Assembly: GCA_020860745.1 (NCBI GenBank)
Contig: JAJBTR010000188.1
Span: forward strand, 4,716 to 11,907
DNA: 7,192 nucleotides
Reading direction: 5' to 3'
From: Lachnospiraceae bacterium
GTDB taxonomy: Bacteria; Bacillota; Clostridia; Lachnospirales; Lachnospiraceae
Within the stretch, counting starts at the first letter, position 1. Each line of letters opens with the position of its first letter. Shown here in pieces: positions 5,290-7,192 of this stretch. Made by a program: the position numbers and the translations under genes. The notes beneath the pieces were generated by a model that saw only the letters and a list, made by a program, of their open reading frames with translations, ran no database searches and was not told the DNA's origin.

Positions 5290-5934
5290 ATGAAGATAAT
5301 TATGTTAGGGGCGCCCGGCGCCGGCAAAGGCACACAGGCGAAGATGATTGCAGATAAATATGAGATTCCGCATATTTCTACCGGAGATATCTTCCGTGCG
5401 AATCTTAAAGAGGGGACAGAACTCGGAAAAAAGGCGAAGGTATATATGGACCAGGGGCTGCTGGTTCCGGATGAGCTGACCTGCGATCTGGTCGTAGACC
5501 GGATTTCGAATGAGGATTGCAAAAACGGCTTTATCTTGGATGGATTTCCCCGCACGATTCCGCAGGCGGAGTGCCTGACCGATGCGTTGCAGGCACGCGG
5601 AGAAAGCATGGATTATGCGGTTGATGTGGATGTTCCGGATGAGAATATTATCAACAGAATGTCCGGCAGAAGAGCCTGCCTGAACTGCGGTGCGACGTAT
5701 CACATCGTAAATATTCCGACAAAAGTGGAGGGAATCTGCGATCGCTGCGGCAGCGAGGTTGTTCTGCGGGCCGACGATCAGCCGGAGACAGTGAAAAAAC
5801 GTCTGGATGTCTATCATGCACAGACCCAGCCGCTGATTGATTATTATAAAAAGCAGGGAATCTTAAAGACTGTGGATGGGACGCAGCCGATGACTGCAGT
5901 GTTTGATGAGATTGTTGCATTGCTGGATGCATAG
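5290..5934 (+). CDS. adk: Adenylate kinase (long, zinc-binding LID)
   Basis: This 214-residue cytosolic enzyme interconverts ATP + AMP and 2 ADP. The P-loop GAPGAGKGT spans residues 7-15, the AMP-binding region follows (STGDIFRANL, 30-39), and FILDGFPRT (81-89) is the conserved adenylate kinase signature. The long-form LID carries C130-x2-C133 and C150-x2-C153, a four-cysteine zinc site. In some Bacillus enzymes the fourth ligand is Asp, so the all-Cys site is typical but not universal. Arginines around R160 and R171 match the conserved catalytic arginines by position. The ATG at 5290 has AGGAGGG (5279-5285) 4 bases upstream. Placement after secY and before map is standard in Firmicutes. map begins 15 bases downstream. 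Confidence 0.98.
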   Translation: MKIIMLGAPGAGKGTQAKMIADKYEIPHISTGDIFRANLKEGTELGKKAKVYMDQGLLVPDELTCDLVVDRISNEDCKNGFILDGFPRTIPQAECLTDALQARGESMDYAVDVDVPDENIINRMSGRRACLNCGATYHIVNIPTKVEGICDRCGSEVVLRADDQPETVKKRLDVYHAQTQPLIDYYKKQGILKTVDGTQPMTAVFDEIVALLDA

Positions 5935-5949
5935 TTTTGGAGGCATTTG

Positions 5950-6753
5950 ATGTCAGTTTCAGTGAAATCAGACCGCGAGATCGCGCTGATGCGCGAGGCT
6001 TGCAGGGTTATAGCGAAGGTTCATGAGGAACTCGGCAGGGAATTAAAGCCGGGTATGACCACACTGGACGTAGACCGGAAAGCGGAGGAGATGATCCGAA
6101 GCTACGGTTGTACGCCGAATTTTAAGAACTACAATGGTTTTCCGGGATCAGTGTGTGTGTCGATTAACGATGAGGTTGTTCACGGTATTCCGGATAAAAA
6201 ACATATCATCCGGGAAGGTGATATTGTCAGCCTGGATATGGGATGCATTTATAAGGGATACCACTCTGACGCGGCCAGGACACATGCGGTCGGCGAGATT
6301 TCGAAAGACGCGGCGCTTTTGATCGAGCGTACGCGGCGGAGCTTTTTTGAGGGGATCCGGTATGCGCGCAGCGGATGCCATCTCCACGAAATATCCAATG
6401 CGATCAGCGATTACTGTGAGAGCTTTGGTTACGGTGTGGTGCGTGATCTGGTCGGCCACGGCGTGGGCGCAGCGCTTCATGAAGATCCGCAGGTGCCGAA
6501 CTTCCACCAGAAAAGCCGGGGGATCCGCCTGAAAGAGGGAATGACGCTGGCCATCGAGCCCATGGTTAATATCGGAACCTGGCAGGTGGAATGGATGGAT
6601 AACAACTGGACAGTCATTACGTGCGACAGTTCCCTTTCCGCTCACTATGAGAACACAGTGCTAATCACCGACGGAAAGCCGGAGATTCTGACCCTCACGG
6701 AAGAAGAACATGCACAGATGGCGGAGATGTCGGATGAGATCTGGTGGAGATGA
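5950..6753 (+). CDS. map: Methionine aminopeptidase, type I
   Basis: This 267-residue metalloenzyme removes the initiator methionine from nascent proteins when the second residue is small. The five metal ligands of the pita-bread fold are all visible: D96 (SLDMG), D107 (HSDAARTH), H170 (GHGVG), E203 (AIEPM) and E234 (YENTV). The substrate-contact histidines H79 (VVHGIP) and H177 also appear. It is a type I enzyme without the N-terminal zinc-finger/SH3-binding extension. The protein is about 18 residues longer than usual at its C-terminus (LTEEEHAQMAEMSDEIWWR). The ATG at 5950 is preferred over the adjacent TTG at 5947 because GGAGG (5939-5943) is 6 bases from it. The last codons hold the Shine-Dalgarno of the next gene. 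Confidence 0.97.
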   Translation: MSVSVKSDREIALMREACRVIAKVHEELGRELKPGMTTLDVDRKAEEMIRSYGCTPNFKNYNGFPGSVCVSINDEVVHGIPDKKHIIREGDIVSLDMGCIYKGYHSDAARTHAVGEISKDAALLIERTRRSFFEGIRYARSGCHLHEISNAISDYCESFGYGVVRDLVGHGVGAALHEDPQVPNFHQKSRGIRLKEGMTLAIEPMVNIGTWQVEWMDNNWTVITCDSSLSAHYENTVLITDGKPEILTLTEEEHAQMAEMSDEIWWR

Positions 6754-6757
6754 ACCT

Positions 6758-7033
6758 ATGGATGTACGGATGGCAAAGTCAAAAGCCGGTCACGATAAAG
6801 ATCAGGTTTATGTGATTATAAAAGAAGACCGGGAATATGTTTATCTTGCGGATGGAACGTATCGGCCGGTTGAGAATCCAAAGCGCAAAAACAAAAAGCA
6901 CATACAGATGATTCATCAAATTCCGAAGGTGGCACGGGATGTGCTGGAGGGAAAAGCAGTTTTCAGCGACGTTGAAATAAAGCGGGTGTTAAAGTTGTAT
7001 CAGATGCGGGAGCATTCCCGGCAGGAGGATTGA
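6758..7033 (+). CDS. KOW-domain RNA-binding protein (L14E/L6E/L27E-like family)
   Basis: This 91-residue basic protein begins MDVRMAKSKAGHDKDQVYVI, resembling the N-terminal KOW-type motif (SKAGxDK) of the small RNA-binding proteins annotated in many Firmicutes between map and infA and related to archaeal/eukaryotic ribosomal protein L14e. It continues EYVYLADGTYRPVENPKRKN and KKHIQMIHQIP, a typical lysine-rich patch after the beta-barrel, then a predicted helical tail (about residues 60-91). Its function is not established; ribosome or rRNA association is inferred from family and context. The ATG at 6758 is 4 bases after the map stop, with GGTGGAG (6743-6749) upstream. An in-frame ATG at 6770 has poorer support. 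Reading further upstream would overlap map. Confidence 0.85.
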   Translation: MDVRMAKSKAGHDKDQVYVIIKEDREYVYLADGTYRPVENPKRKNKKHIQMIHQIPKVARDVLEGKAVFSDVEIKRVLKLYQMREHSRQED

Positions 7034-7061
7034 GTAAGACAAGGACATCAGGAGGAAGAAC

Positions 7062-7192
7062 ATGTCAAAAGCAGATGTAATTGAGGTAGAAGGCGTAGTG
7101 GTGGAAAAGCTTCCCAACGCATTCTTCAAGGTGGAACTGGAGAACGGGCACCAGATTATGGCAACGATCAGCGGAAAGCTTCGTATGAATTT
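7062..7192 (+). CDS. infA: Translation initiation factor IF-1, N-terminal part (runs off window)
   Basis: The first 43 codons and two bases of the next are present, reading [20 protein letters not shown] then [20 protein letters not shown] and RMN. This is the S1-like OB-fold of IF-1, a protein of about 72 residues, so some 40% lies beyond the right edge. IF-1 binds the 30S A site near S12 and helix 44 and assists IF-2 and IF-3 in initiation. AGGAGG (7050-7055) precedes the ATG by 6 bases. In the usual order rpmJ, rpsM, rpsK, rpoA and rplQ follow, but that cannot be seen here. Confidence 0.97.
   Translation, partial: MSKADVIEVEGVVVEKLPNAFFKVELENGHQIMATISGKLRMN

Noticed and set aside
5219..5293. 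A 24-codon ATG open frame, arginine-rich (MSSASRAAGMRQRPTPARLY then RRES), whose TGA stop overlaps the adk ATG as ATGA.
   Set aside because: The stop/start overlap is attractive, but no Shine-Dalgarno precedes its ATG (only an A-rich stretch), its codons span the GC-rich hairpin, and adk has its own strong ribosome binding site. Chance is the simpler explanation unless the frame proves conserved.
39..6645. Many long open frames on the minus strand opposite the ribosomal, secY, adk and map genes.
   Set aside because: They are antisense shadows of well-identified genes, lack family resemblance and have no consistent ribosome binding sites.
6710..6757. An upstream ATG that would extend the KOW protein by 16 residues into map.
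   Set aside because: The added residues (MHRWRRCRMRSGGDEP) are out-of-frame map sequence, and the start at 6758 has a suitable ribosome binding site and fits the family N-terminus.

Overview
The window is a segment of the spc ribosomal-protein operon of a Gram-positive bacterium, very probably a member of the Clostridia (Lachnospiraceae-like). The grounds are the gene order, a short zinc-ribbon (type Z) S14, a four-cysteine adenylate kinase LID, a KOW-type RNA-binding protein between map and infA (a Firmicutes arrangement), strong AGGAGG ribosome binding sites throughout, and moderate GC. The assignment below class level is inference.

All genes lie on the + strand in this order: the last 24 residues of rplN (L14), rplX (L24), rplE (L5), rpsN (S14, type Z), rpsH (S8), rplF (L6), rplR (L18), rpsE (S5), rpmD (L30), rplO (L15), secY, adk, map, a small KOW-family RNA-binding protein, and the first 43 codons of infA (IF-1). 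No gene is broken and no mobile element, CRISPR array, tRNA or rRNA was seen. Most junctions are 13-28 bases long. Several have the stop codon fused into the next Shine-Dalgarno (TAGGAGG or TAAGGAGG), and rplO and secY overlap by one base, so the genes are probably translated from one polycistronic message with coupling.

Two gaps are longer. The 108-base gap between rpsH and rplF holds a 76-nt long imperfect hairpin whose 5' arm contains the rpsH stop codon and whose tip is a CUUG tetraloop. It lacks a U-tract and matches no r-protein leader I know, so it is the best candidate here for something undescribed. The 158-base gap between secY and adk holds an 11-bp hairpin without a good U-tract and a second GC-rich hairpin. 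It separates the ribosomal block plus translocon from the adk-map-KOW-infA block.

Functionally the segment joins ribosome assembly (large- and small-subunit proteins), membrane insertion of nascent chains (SecY), adenylate balance (Adk), N-terminal methionine removal (Map) and translation initiation (IF-1). Apart from the rpsH-rplF RNA element and an unusual RNA-contact motif in S8, the region looks like an ordinary, highly conserved housekeeping operon.
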